A stretch of 36,295 nt of DNA from Suillus spraguei. Its lineage: Eukaryota; Basidiomycota; Agaricomycetes; Boletales; Suillaceae. The stretch covers positions 1 to 36,295 of the forward strand of contig JABCPU010000594.1 of NCBI GenBank assembly GCA_016800925.1. Reading direction: 5' to 3'. The notes under the pieces were generated by a model that saw only the letters and a program-made list of their open reading frames with translations, searched no databases and had not been told where the DNA came from. Both the position numbers and the translations under genes were made by a program. This document shows, one piece after another, positions 1 to 10,901 of the stretch (the stretch's first letter is position 1; the number at the start of each line of letters is the position of its first letter).

Positions 1-206
1 TTTTTTTTTTTTTTTGATCCTTGTTTATTGTCCGTTGGGGCTATGCCCTATGATGGACACTACCTACTGTACATCTAATCTATTCGTATATGCTTTGGTC
101 CGTTTTTTGGTTGTCTATGCTATACAGTGGTCCTGGCTTGCGCGCGGACGTTAGGGCCTTCTTCAGGCTCTTGATATGATTTGTGCAACTTGTTGTCGCG
201 TTTCCT

Positions 207-3200
207 CTATTCCTTCTCCTTTTCCGCTGGGGGGGTTACATCTCCGAAGGTTTGTTCCAATCTTCTCGTGCGCGCGATGTACGTCAACGTTGCTCTCATT
301 CCCTTGCTTTCGTTCAGCAGGTACTCGATTTTGCATTGTCTTGCTCCGACTTCTTTCCTCATTTGTTCTCTCTGGTTCACGTATGCTGGGCAGACTAGGA
401 TGAAGTGGTGTACCGTTTCGTCATGGTTTTCGCATGCTGGGCAACGCGCCGTTGGGGATTTCGCTATTCGTTTGAGGTGTTTGTTGAGCGCTATATGTCC
501 CGTGCGGAGTTGAAACATCAGTGAGCTGTGACGTCTCGGTAGCTTCTCTATCTTCTTTGCAAACTTCTTTGATGGTGCTGACGTGTCGACTGATTTGAGC
601 AGTGTGTAGCGCGGTGAGTTCTCCATGATGGTGGTGGCCTCTTTTTTGATCTTTGCGTAGAAGTGTTGTCTTAGTGCCGCTTTGCTCCTTGGTAGGATTC
701 TGAGTTCTCCTTCCTCGGTTAGGAGCGACTTTGGCTGGGCTCGTGTGTCTGATGATTCGCCTCGTGTGGCGCGTTTCGCGTGAGTGTCTGCCTCTTCATT
801 CCCTGGTATCCCTACATGGCCTGGCGTCCATCTGACTTTGAGTTTTCTTTCGTCGTGCTCAGGGATGAGTCTTCTAAGATCATCGTGGAATTGGTCCATG
901 AGGTAGTGTCCTGGCTGTGAGCGGAAAGCTTCGGTTGCTCTTATCGCTGCCTGATTGTCGACACCTAGGGATATGGTGCCCCTTCTTCCTCCCGTCTCCT
1001 TCAGCAGTTGTACTGCTAATATCATCCCCACCAACTCTGCTTCATAGACCGTATGCTCGCGGTCGCTCCCCAAGTGAAACCTCTTGCTTCCTATCACTTC
1101 GTTGCCTCTCATGACCACTGCTGCTCCTCCAACTCCCCCATCCACCATTGACCCGTCTGAGTACGCCCTTAGGTTTTCATCGGCGAGTCCGTCTTCTATC
1201 TTTGCTGTCTCGGCCTTCTCCGCTATGTGGATGTCTACATCCGGCTCCCACTTGGGGTAGTGTCTGACTGGGTCTATCTTTTCCACCGTCGATGGGTTGA
1301 TCCTGAATTCGTACATCAGCTTATGCAGTGGGGATGGATAGCGTTTTTTTCCCCTTAAAATCTCTCTCTTTGCCGTAATCGTATGCGTTCTTGATTCCCT
1401 TGGCTAGTGGATGTTTCTGTGGGAGTGTCGCCATTCTGAGCGTGGCTCTGTAGCACGCTTTTCGAAGAGTCTGCTGAAAAGGTAGTACATTAGCGTGCGC
1501 GTCTAGCATGTCTGTGGGACTTGATCTTAGTCCTCCCGTAATTGATATGGTTGCCATTCTCTGCACTCGCGCCATCTGCGAGGCGAAGCCTCTTGCTCCT
1601 CGCCCTTTCCCCCCTTTTCCCCCTCCCCTTTTCTACTAGACCTGCGCACCACACATCTGCGGCGTACAACATCTTCGGGACGATTACTCCCTCATACAGT
1701 TTTTTCATCAGTTTCCCGTGTATTCCCTTCGTCGGACGTATCATCCGGCTACATGCTAGCGCGTACTTCGTTCCTTTGGCCAGTGCGTGGGCCACCTGCT
1801 CCTTGAAGTTTAGATTTTCGTCGATGATGATTCCTAGAAATTTGTGCGACTTCGAAGGTTGGATTGTGTGATCGCGGATGGTGATGGGTACTCGTGGCGT
1901 AGGGACTGTCTTGTTGGGGTTTTCGGTGCTTCGAACTCGTATCCTGGAAAGACAAATTAGTGCGGTTTTGTCTAGCTCAAACTCAGTGTTGTATTCCTCG
2001 CTCCAGTCAAGTGCACCTCCTTGCTTTTCCATCATGTTTTTGACCTTTGCGTTTGATTCCTCGTATGAGCGCCCTCTTGCTATTAGCGCTACATCATCGA
2101 TGAATCCTAGACTCAGTTCTCCTTTGCTGGGTCTCGGGTCTGCGACTCGCAGGACTGGTGCGTTGTAGAAGATGAAGCCCATTGGGGATAGCGGACATCC
2201 CTGGTCTAGTCCATCTGACACATTGAACAAGTTTGACTGGTAGTCGTCGAAAAAGAGATGCGTCGTTCTGTTGTCCAGTCTTCGTTTGTACCAATCTACA
2301 TATTCCTTTGGTATTCTTGCTTTTCTGAGGTTGTGTAGTAGCTTGCTTGCTACCACGCTCGGGAAGGCCGCCTTTACGTCAAGGAAGAGTAGGGAAACGT
2401 GGTTGTTTGTTTTCGACGCCCAGGAATCTGTTATGAACTTAGTTAGCAGGTGGAGGGAGTCTACCGTTGATCGTCCCGGTCGACCGCCGAAGTGGGTTGG
2501 GGGTAATAGATGGTGTTCTTCTGCAATATATGTTAGATCGTCGGCAACACATGATGAAAGGATCTTAGCCATCGTGTCTAATAGCGTTATCGGTCTATAT
2601 GCCTTCGGGACACTGTAGTCTGGCCTTCCTGGCTTCCTGAGTACGATCGTCGAGGAACATTTCCATTCGTTCGGGTACACTTCGAGGGTGAACGTAGCTC
2701 TGTATATTGGTGCCATGAATGGTACAAGAAGGTCAGCGCATTTCATGAATACTACGTTGCTTATCCCATTGGGTCCTGGGGCTTTGAACGGTGATAGTTT
2801 CGCGATTGCTCTGTGTACTTGCTGGTTCGTGATTGGTCTGAATTCACATATTGGAGGGTCGTAGTCGAAGTCCGGGTTCACTTGGTCATCGTCTGGCGGC
2901 GTTCTGAAGAATACCTCGTAAAGTAGCTCGCTCTTTCGGGTGTTATCTTGCGTCGTGTTGTCCTGATTGTTTGCCCTCGGGTCTTGGAGGGTTTTGATCC
3001 TTGTGTGTATCTGGTCGGAAGGGTCGCCTGCTACGTATCTATGAAAGGTCCATACTCCTGTGAATGTCAGTTCCTCTAACCATTCTGTCCAATGGTTTGT
3101 CTTCGCTCGCTTGATACTTTCTGAGAATCGGTTTCGTGCGATTCTATATTCCTCGTGCACTGGGTCGTTTCGTCTCGCTAATTTCTTTCTTGATATCCTT

Positions 3201-4274
3201 CCTAGTTTGTGTGTTGCTTTTCGTTCGGTGTCCAGTTCCTTCGACCACCATCTCTTCGCGTACGGGGATGGTTTGGTCTTCGGTACGCACTTCTCTACTG
3301 TTTCGGCGATGCTTGTTGTGAGTGCCTTGAACGCCTCGTCGAACTGTTCTCGTGTCTTGATTTCCGTTGCCTGTGGGATGTCGTCTAGTTTAGTTTCAAG
3401 GACCTCCCGGAACTCTTCCCAGTCCGTGTCTCTGAAGTTGCGCTTGGGGCTGGTTTCAATTCGTTCTGGTTGGAGGTTGATGGTACTAATTATGGGGAAA
3501 TGGTCAGTTACTACTGGGCGTAGCTGGTACTCTACACTGCACTGCGTGAACGAGTGCTCAAGATCTGCTGAACAAAATACATTGTCTGGGCGCGTTAAGT
3601 TTTTGGTGTTTGATGCCTCTAGAGTGGCTATGTTTGGGGGGAGAACCTGGACTAAGTTATATAGTGATAGAAGGTTTATCAGTACTCCCGCGGCTCTAAG
3701 TTCGCCGCGGTGAAGAGATGTACATTATGTTGCATTTCCCACATTGGGTGGTGGCGATTGAAATCGCCTAGCCAGATTATATGTTCATTATATACAGTGT
3801 TGTCGCTTGAGCGATTCGCTGCTGCGTGCGATGTCTCTGGGAGTTTCGTTCAGACACCATGTGCCTCTCCATGAAGTGGAGTGTGCTATCGCTATCGCAG
3901 GGGTTATATATGTTGTAGATACGCACCTTGCCGAAAGCCCCCGTTAGCTCTATCGCCATAGCATTCGCTGACTTGAGTGGTATAATGTGCCAATTGTTTT
4001 TCGATAGTCTCTTGTTGACTAGGATTATCGTCTGTGATCGTCCTGGGTTTGCGTGGTGGTCCGTTGGGTAGATTACGTCCCAGAACTGTCTTAGATTGGA
4101 GGCGTTAGCAAGATTCACGGGGTTGAGATATGGTTCTTGGATGCACGCTATATCGTATACGTGCGGGTTTAAGTTTTTCAGCATGTGCTCCCATGCGTTG
4201 TTGGATTTCCGAAGGTTTTGCTGCCAGATTTTCAAGTCTTCGCGTTCTTGGTGTGTGTTGTCGGCATCATCCAT
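207..4274 (-). pseudogene. LINE ORF2: endonuclease, reverse transcriptase, RNase H; frameshifted
   Basis: Domains in order. An APE-type endonuclease runs over about 4274-3480 (IQEPYLNP near the start, WLGDFNRHHP, TDHFPI near the end). A reverse transcriptase lies in 3160-1490, with FLDVKAAFPSV and the catalytic GFIDDVALI (FIDD for the usual YADD). An RNase H lies in 1200-750 (YSDGS, a Glu in the YEAEL motif, VDNQ, TPGHVGIPGNEEAD). A zinc motif of form CPAC-x7-H-x5-C sits near 340. The frame is broken near 3780, near 3690, near 1600 (a G-rich run) and near 1322 (a run of seven A on the coding strand). All key catalytic motifs survive, so decay seems recent. Confidence 0.85.
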
Positions 4275-4276
4275 CA

Positions 4277-6145
4277 CTAGTTTCCGGCATGGTCCTGGTC
4301 CCACCCTCTTTGTGGGCTGTAGGGTTCGTGGAGGGAGCCGTAAGGGGAGCTAGACCATCTTGGAGGTGTTGATTGCGTTTCGGTCTCTTCTTGGGTGGGT
4401 AGTTTCCATTGTGTTCGGTGGTCTGCTTGAGGTCTTGTCATCTGCCATGCTTCTGGGATTCGGGATTGACCTCCCAATGGGATTCGGTTGGCGTTCCTGT
4501 TGTTGAGGTTCCGTTCCTCGCGTTCTTGGTTGTTGTTGTTGTTGTTGGTGGGCCGTCCATGTTCCGCTCTGTTTCTTGGTGGTGGGTATCGTTGTGGTTG
4601 ATGATCCTCCGTCGCTTGCTGCCATATTGGGGCTGTCTCGTTGTTCTCTTCAAAATTTTGACTCGTTAGTGGTTCCCAGGTAAGAGGGTCTTCTGTGAGG
4701 AAAAATCGGTACTTAGCGTCTTCATTGCGGTTCTTGTGTCCATCCCACTTCTTCGTGAACGTCGGGCATTGTCGACTCCAGGCCGCGTGGCCCTTCACTT
4801 TGCAGTTCCTGCAGAAGAACTCGTTTTGGTCTGTGACTTGGCACGCGGCTGTTCGGTGGTGTTCCCCGCATGTACCGCACGTCTCCTGTTCCTGTGGGCA
4901 TTCTGCGGCCATGTGAGTGTTTTCGAACGAGTGGCATTTGAGGCATCTGGTCGGTTCTGGTATTAGCTTTCTTCCATATACTTTCTTACCTTCGATTGTC
5001 AGGCCGAACTTGATGGCTTGATTTGCTCCCTCCTTGGAGTTAAAGGTCACTATTATGTGGGCTGTTCGTTGTCCTGGTTTGCGCCTTGCTTCCGGTTTGA
5101 TGTATCGCGCCTTGCTAATCGTTTTTGGTTTCAAGCCCGCCTTCTTCTCGACGTCCGCTAGTGCTGCTGGGTTGTTGGGTACAAAGGTTACTGGTACATT
5201 TTCCACTATAACGTTGTGCGTTCGCTCCTTGATCACTATTTCCGCTCCGAAGTGTTCCAGGAAGTATCCTCGGTTTGCTGCCACGTTGAACCACTCTGCT
5301 GCCTCGGGTGAGTTGAGCTCATAAAGGACTCCTCCATGAGGGAGACGGCGTGCTGAGATGAAGTTGATTGATGTTGGAAGTACGACTTTCTCCTTTGACA
5401 TTTGCTCCACTGCTAAGGTGGCCTTTGCTACTAGTTGCGCCTCCGTTAGGTCTTTCAGAGAGTTGGCGAAGAGCTGTGATCGTCTGTCGACTAGGATCTG
5501 CCTTGCCTGTGTCTCGCTTCTCGCTAGTACCTTCGTTAGTGGGGCAGGGATGTTAGTTTTGGCTGCGTCTGCAAACGTTCGTGGTCCGTCAGACCGTTCA
5601 TCACTCGTTCTTTGTGGCGTTGTGCTCTTCATGTTTCCAGCTATCTTTCCCAAATCTTCCGCTGATGATTTCAAGTTGGTGCGTACCTCCGTCATCGACT
5701 CTATTGTTTTCTTTTGCGCGTCTATTGTTTCTGTTAATGTCTCAACTTTCTCGTCTAGGGTCGCAATCGGTCCGCCTATTAGGGCTTTGACTTTTTCTAT
5801 GATGTTTTCCGTGTTTATTTCCGTATCGACTTCCTGTATTATTAGTGCAATTGCTCGTAGTATGTCAGTATGTGTGGCGCCTAGATTTGCTGTGATACTA
5901 AATTCAAATAAAGCTACCGAGATTGATTGCAACATGCTACCGGCTGTTGGCATTACGAGACCGTGCATGGACAAGATTTTTCGTGCTGTGTTCAGGTTGA
6001 CAACATCTGTCTTTGTTCCTGTGCCCGATATGTGGTCTTGTATGGGTCTACTGGTTGAAAGCAAAGGTTTATCAGCTGCTGTCCGTCGGTTGGCCCTACC
6101 TGTGGTTGTCGTGGTGACCGGGCTCGTTGAGTTGATTGTTGGCAT
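4277..6145 (-). CDS. LINE ORF1: gag-like nucleic-acid-binding protein
   Basis: Intact 622-residue frame. The first third is helical with a probable coiled coil (about residues 100-170). A middle domain follows, then three zinc knuckles at about residues 400-460: CLKC...H...C, CGTC..HH...C and CRNC...H...C. The C-terminal tail is rich in Asn, Gln and Arg, with a poly-Asn run. ORF1 proteins of Tad/I-type elements coat the element RNA and chaperone target-primed reverse transcription. The frame ends at TAG 4279-4277, and the first likely ORF2 ATG lies two bases further on at 4274. That spacing suggests ORF2 is translated by termination-reinitiation. ORF1 is unbroken while ORF2 is not. Confidence 0.85.
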   Translation of the reverse strand: MPTINSTSPVTTTTTGRANRRTAADKPLLSTSRPIQDHISGTGTKTDVVNLNTARKILSMHGLVMPTAGSMLQSISVALFEFSITANLGATHTDILRAIALIIQEVDTEINTENIIEKVKALIGGPIATLDEKVETLTETIDAQKKTIESMTEVRTNLKSSAEDLGKIAGNMKSTTPQRTSDERSDGPRTFADAAKTNIPAPLTKVLARSETQARQILVDRRSQLFANSLKDLTEAQLVAKATLAVEQMSKEKVVLPTSINFISARRLPHGGVLYELNSPEAAEWFNVAANRGYFLEHFGAEIVIKERTHNVIVENVPVTFVPNNPAALADVEKKAGLKPKTISKARYIKPEARRKPGQRTAHIIVTFNSKEGANQAIKFGLTIEGKKVYGRKLIPEPTRCLKCHSFENTHMAAECPQEQETCGTCGEHHRTAACQVTDQNEFFCRNCKVKGHAAWSRQCPTFTKKWDGHKNRNEDAKYRFFLTEDPLTWEPLTSQNFEENNETAPIWQQATEDHQPQRYPPPRNRAEHGRPTNNNNNNQEREERNLNNRNANRIPLGGQSRIPEAWQMTRPQADHRTQWKLPTQEETETQSTPPRWSSSPYGSLHEPYSPQRGWDQDHAGN

Positions 6146-6322
6146 TTTGTTTGCTTTGTTGCTTCGTTCTTGGTTCTTGGTCTAGGGTTTTGGCGGTTTG
6201 TCTGGTGTCCTGGTGACCGCTGGGGCGCCTCTGGGCATCCTTAGCGCTGTTGAGCGCGTTGTCGGCGGTTGGTTTCCGGGGTCCTAGTCGGGGTGCCACC
6301 TGGTTCAGGTCCAAGAAGCGAT

Positions 6323-7651
6323 ACATGGGCAATGCGTCAGTTACTCAGCGCTCGTCATGTTACAAAACAGTTCAAGGGATCAGGGTACTATCCTAGTATT
6401 CATCCGGAGTCTGAAGGTGAGTTGTGCTTTTGGAAACTCTGCATCTTACAACTCACCATGTGGCACGTCCTTAGAAAACGAGTCTGTTGAAGCACCTGAG
6501 CAACGTGGAAATCGCTTTATTCGCTTCCTCGTAATGCTTGCTAAAGGCGTATTATCTATGCTGGTGTTTGTTTGGCATTTCCCAGGCGCTCTTGCGAGGT
6601 GGGTCAAAAGGTTGATCGAGGCTTATTTCTCAAAGGATTCTGAAGGTAAGCCCCATTCGTGCTCACTTAATTGTTGGCTCATGCGCATCTTTAGATTATA
6701 CATGGACTCAGACACACAGCTTATTTGTGCTGATGGGTGGTTTCATGCTTTATGTGGACGGGGAACCCTCCCTTACACTACGCCCCGAATACATTCTTAC
6801 ACTGATACATGCCAAGTGTATCGACCCCCCTAAACTGACGGCAAAGCAAATCCACGACAAGAGCAAAGGAAATGCGATATCAAAAGGATTAGTCATGCTT
6901 CAGGTGGCCTGGTTTATCATGCAGCTCATCACCCGTGCCATCTATCACCTCAAAGTCACCCAGCTCGAAACGGGGACTCTCGCTTTTGCGGTTCTCAATT
7001 TCCTCACTTATGCTGTGTGGTGGCACAAGCCCCTTGATGTGCAATGTCCGCATCCAGTGTACTGGAAGTCGACTGAGTCAAGGTTAGAGGATCACATCAA
7101 GTATGTATGCACCTCAGCAATATTATATAGCTGCTGATTATACATACCCTAGTGTCCCTGAAATAGACGTGCCGGCTCGTTATTGGATTTTGTCTCCGGT
7201 CTTGGAACCGATTTTTGAACTGCTAGGCTCGGCTGACCTTCCTACATCTCGAAAATTCCGAGTTCCAACATTCGATGGCCGCGACGATCTCGACTATTTC
7301 GATACCAAGGTTCTTCCACTTGCTGGATTGCTCATGGCAACCATATTTGGCGCCATCCATTGCATGGCCTGGTTTTTTACCTTTCCCACATACCAGGAAC
7401 AGGTGCTATGGCGCATGAGTGCCGTCGCCATAACTTTCACACCCTGGCTTTTGTTGCTTGTGGATACTACGTCAAATCTAGTACAGGTAGTAGTTGTGTG
7501 GTATGTATGTACCTCTGTTTTTTATGCATCTATTTTATTATACATCGCAGCTCGTGCTGTCCTTTTGGTACTTATGTTCACCACTTTACGCAATCTTCCT
7601 CCTGACACATACAAGGCGGTGTTGTGGACTACCTTGGTGCCGCACTTATAG
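6323..7651 (+). pseudogene. Membrane-protein gene copy A, 5' end removed by LINE insertion
   Basis: Homologous to copies B, C and D from the middle of exon 1 onwards. Exons are 6323-6416 (partial), 6475-6645, 6695-7100 and 7153-7651. Introns are 58, 49 and 52 nt with GT-AG ends. From 6323 to the TAG there is no stop or frameshift, so about 390 residues remain readable. The part matching the first 80-90 residues of copy B (signal peptide, first membrane span, part of the second) is missing, because the retrotransposon's 5' end abuts codon WAMRQ. Features kept: the MGGF block, KGLVMLQVAWF and LAFAVLNFLTYAVWW spans, and a C-terminal group of spans ending TLVPHL. Function unknown. Confidence 0.8.
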
Positions 7652-9298
7652 TTCTTGATCATGGTACTTGTAATACACTTCATGCTTATTTAACGATATT
7701 TAGACGCGGTAATCTTGAGTCAACCATGAGCTATTACAATACACAAGTTATTTTACTATGATCAGACGGCCTACACATAACGTGAATTGAATGAAACCAC
7801 GAATTTTGTTTGAACTCGCTCATCAATGAACCCAACATGGATGACAGAGATACGCATGTTGGGACTTCTGAACCTCTGAATATAGAATGTTGACATCGTC
7901 ACCTATGACGGCCAATGCAATAAAACTATTGTCCCGAACATTTTCTGACAATTAATGATCTTCAGGCAAGGTTTTATCTGCGGTCTAGTGAGATGCCCGA
8001 CGGAATATTGTTGATGATTCAATCCGGGGGGCAACTTACTTAACTACCAGGACCAGGATATCTGCACGCCACCTTAGGGAAGCACGGATGACCGGAAATT
8101 CTGGAAATGATCAGTTATTATTCTATGCACGGAGCGCGCAAGAGCATCGACAACAAATATATAATGGCAGCGAGAAGATCCGTGATCAGCTGAAATTCTG
8201 CACGTGGATTAAATTCTTTCATTAATGCATTGATGAATGTTCGGACGTTGAACGGTATGAGATTCGCAGCTCACTTGTTGATTGTCGTGAAGTGGTGGGT
8301 CGCTAGGACCAGGACGATGAAATACGCGCCAAACGAAGCATGGAAACGATCTGTCATTATCCTGTGCATGGAGCACGCAAGAGCATTGAATAATAAACAA
8401 CTGCTCTGGAGCTGTGAAGAAGATCGATCCACGATCAGCTGCATGCTAGAAGGTATGTTACTACTTTTAGACAGAGAAATCTACTTATCGCCATGAGACG
8501 TAATTAGAACAATCTGATAGGCTCACATGCATATATTTAAACATGCTCTTCAGGCGCCAGCTTGCCAGGTGCCCGGGTCCCATCACCATCTAAAGTATTT
8601 TGGCTCCCGAATCTTGGGAAGGATAAGGTCACCGCTCAGCAAGTTATGTATCATTTGAAGGTCAAGTATACGTACATTGCCATAGCACATCTGGATTCTG
8701 CTAGCGCCCAGCCCAAATGCCCACTGGCACTAGTACTCTCTGCTTCACACTCCCTATCTCTAAGTTGCCCTGATGTGGCACCACCTCATGTTCAACCTCG
8801 CCTGCTGTGTGAGATCACCTCATTTACCCGTTTTCGATAACGCTGCTAACACATTTACTCTCGCTGTGATCTTCGCATTCGTTCGGCCTCGAAATCAATA
8901 AGCGGCCTGCGCTTTGCTCGCTTTTTGCTTATAATATACTTATTAATACGAAATGGCCGAGTATATATATGTGTTGTTTACTACAGGCTTACCATGAATG
9001 AATAAAAGATGGCGATGGGCAGGGACATGAAAAAAAAACGACGATAAGGTGAGGCAGCGCAAAAATGCTGGAGAAGCAACCTAATTACGTATTCTCGTTT
9101 ATGATAGGCCTTCTGCAGCGCTTCAGCCTCGTTCCAATTTTAGTCTACGAGTTTTCCCATTCATCTTCTTTTCGTGAACTTCGGAACGCTCGAGAAATAA
9201 GTCTAGCCTCATTGTATATCCTTATTGCTGAAGCAAGTCAGCAAAATAAATAGAGAACAGGATGCATACCGTGATACACCCCAAAGTGATACTCAATA
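7652..9298. repeat. Intergenic A-B: decayed duplicated unit DNA with an internal tandem repeat
   Basis: No gene seen. The stretch is related to DNA upstream of copies C (11840-13100) and D (21900-22700). It includes a shared block around 8540-8640 (AAGTATTTTGGCTCCC...) with relatives at 12450-12540 and 22255-22340. Inside it, 8040-8205 and 8305-8456 are two diverged direct copies of one block (CAGGACCAGG ... GGAGC.CGCAAGAGCAT ... GATCAGCTG). The same block recurs once at 12163-12334 and, more decayed, at 21912-22210. Small open frames here have no family resemblance. Confidence 0.6.
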
Positions 9299-10901
9299 AT
9301 GCGCTTACTACTCTTCTGCATCTTCCTCTGCCTCGTTGGGGTCATCCAAGCTGCACCAACAATAAATACAACAGATACTACTATAAGCGACAGTCTTAAA
9401 GCCCCATCATTCGCCACGAGAACCCTATGGTCAATCATCTCCAGCTGCGTCCTTACTCTGTTCGCGTGTATATGCACTGCTATTCACACCAATATTCCGA
9501 GTCCTGAGCACAGCCCTAATGATCTACTAGTGCGGCGACTTGGGATCATGATGATGGCACTCATGGCTCCTGAGCTCATAGTCATATGGGCTATGCGCCA
9601 GTATTTCAGTACTCATCGTATTACAAGAGAGTTCGAGAAATCGGGGTATCCCAATGTTTGTCCAGAGTCAGAAGGTGAGGTGTGCTTTCGAAAACTCTAC
9701 ATTTCACAACTCACAATATACGTCCTTAGAGGAAGAATCTGTTGAAGCGCCTACGCAACGTAGAAATCGCTTTGTTCGTATCCTCTTAGTGATTACTAAA
9801 GGTGTATCGTCTGTGCTCGCATTTTTTCGGCATTTCCCTGGTGCTATTGTGGGGTGGGTGAAACAGTCGATTAAGACTTACTTCTCAAAGCCATCTCAAG
9901 GTAAGCCCCACTTGTGATCACCTAAACGTTGACTTATGCGCATCCTTAGATAATATGTGGACTCAGACGCACAGCTTCTTTGTGCTCATGGGCGGTTTCA
10001 TGCTTTATGTGGACGGAAAACCCTACCTTACACTACGCCGGGATGATATTCTCAAACTGATACGTAAAGGGTGTATCGACGTCCCTGTCATAACGGCAGA
10101 ACAAATCCACGACAAGAGCAAAGGCAATGCGATATCGAAAGGACTGATAATCCTTCAGGTGACCTGGTTTGTCATGCAGCTCATCACTCGCGCCATCTAC
10201 CACCTCGAAACCACCCAGCTCGAAGTGGGAACACTCGCTTTTGCGGTTCTCAATTTCCTGACTTATGCTGTGTGGTGGAACAAGCCTCTCAATGTGCAAC
10301 GTCCACATCCAGTGTACTGGAAGCCGACTGAGTCAAAGCCAGAGGATTTCATTCAGTATGTATGCGCATCAGTAATTATACCGCTGCTGATCATGTCTGC
10401 CTTAGTGTCTATGAACGTGACAGACTCGCTCGGTTCGGTATCTTTGCTCCAGTTATCCGCCCAATTGTAGAACTGGTGGGCTGGTTTGTCATTCCCACAT
10501 CTCAAAAGCTCTGAGTTCCGACATTTGATGGCAGCATCGATCTTGAAGAATCGGACAAGACGATTCTTCAGCTTGCTGGATTGCTTATGGCAACCATATT
10601 TGGCGGCATCCATTGTATGGCTTGGTTTTTTGCCTTCACCTCATACCAGGAACAGGTGCTATGGCGCATGAGTGCTGTCGCTATAACTTTCATACCATGG
10701 CTTCTTTTCTTTATAGTTTTCAGCGGTGATTCAATTCCGACAGTTGTGAAGTCCATATATGTGATGTTTCTTTGGCTATGCCTTTTTTTATACATCACAG
10801 CTCGTGCTGTTCTCTTGGTACTTATGTTCACCACTTTACGCAATCTTCCTCCTGACGCATACAAGGAGGTGCTGTGGACTAGTTTGGTACCGCATTTATA
10901 G
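9299..10901 (+). pseudogene. Membrane-protein gene copy B, full length with one nonsense codon
   Basis: Exons 9299-9674, 9730-9900, 9950-10355 and 10406-10901 sum to 483 codons. Introns are 55, 49 and 50 nt. The protein starts MRLLLFCIFLCLVGVIQAA, a clear signal peptide. Two membrane spans follow (about residues 45-70 and 90-110), then a basic region, HSFFVLMGGFMLYVDGKPYL, two more spans near residues 300-350, a Pro-rich loop, and a C-terminal set of three spans ending TSLVPHL. The frame is open except for TGA at 10512-10514, where copy A has CGA and copy C has CAA. If translated, the product would lose the last three spans. The family is one of expanded, uncharacterised Agaricomycete membrane proteins. 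I know no function for it. Confidence 0.8.

Larger units (their letters stand above)
1..6322 (-). mobile_element. Tad-like non-LTR retrotransposon (LINE), full-length layout, ORF2 broken
   Basis: The first 15 bases are T, which on the minus strand is a poly(A) tail. Behind it come, in element order from right to left, a 5' UTR (about 6146-6322), ORF1 with zinc knuckles, and ORF2 with endonuclease, reverse transcriptase, RNase H and a terminal CCHC-like motif. This order is that of Tad/I-type LINEs. The 5' boundary near 6322 is set by where similarity to the membrane-gene paralogues resumes (ACATGGGC...). ORF2 has at least four frame breaks, so this copy cannot move by itself. The target-site duplication cannot be tested because the left flank lies outside the window. 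Confidence 0.9.

Noticed and set aside
3060..3713. Long plus-strand open frame of 217 codons
   Set aside because: It is antisense to the LINE ORF2 endonuclease/RT region, whose motifs are clear on the minus strand.
5358..6185. Plus-strand open frame of 275 codons
   Set aside because: Shadow of the intact LINE ORF1 on the other strand.
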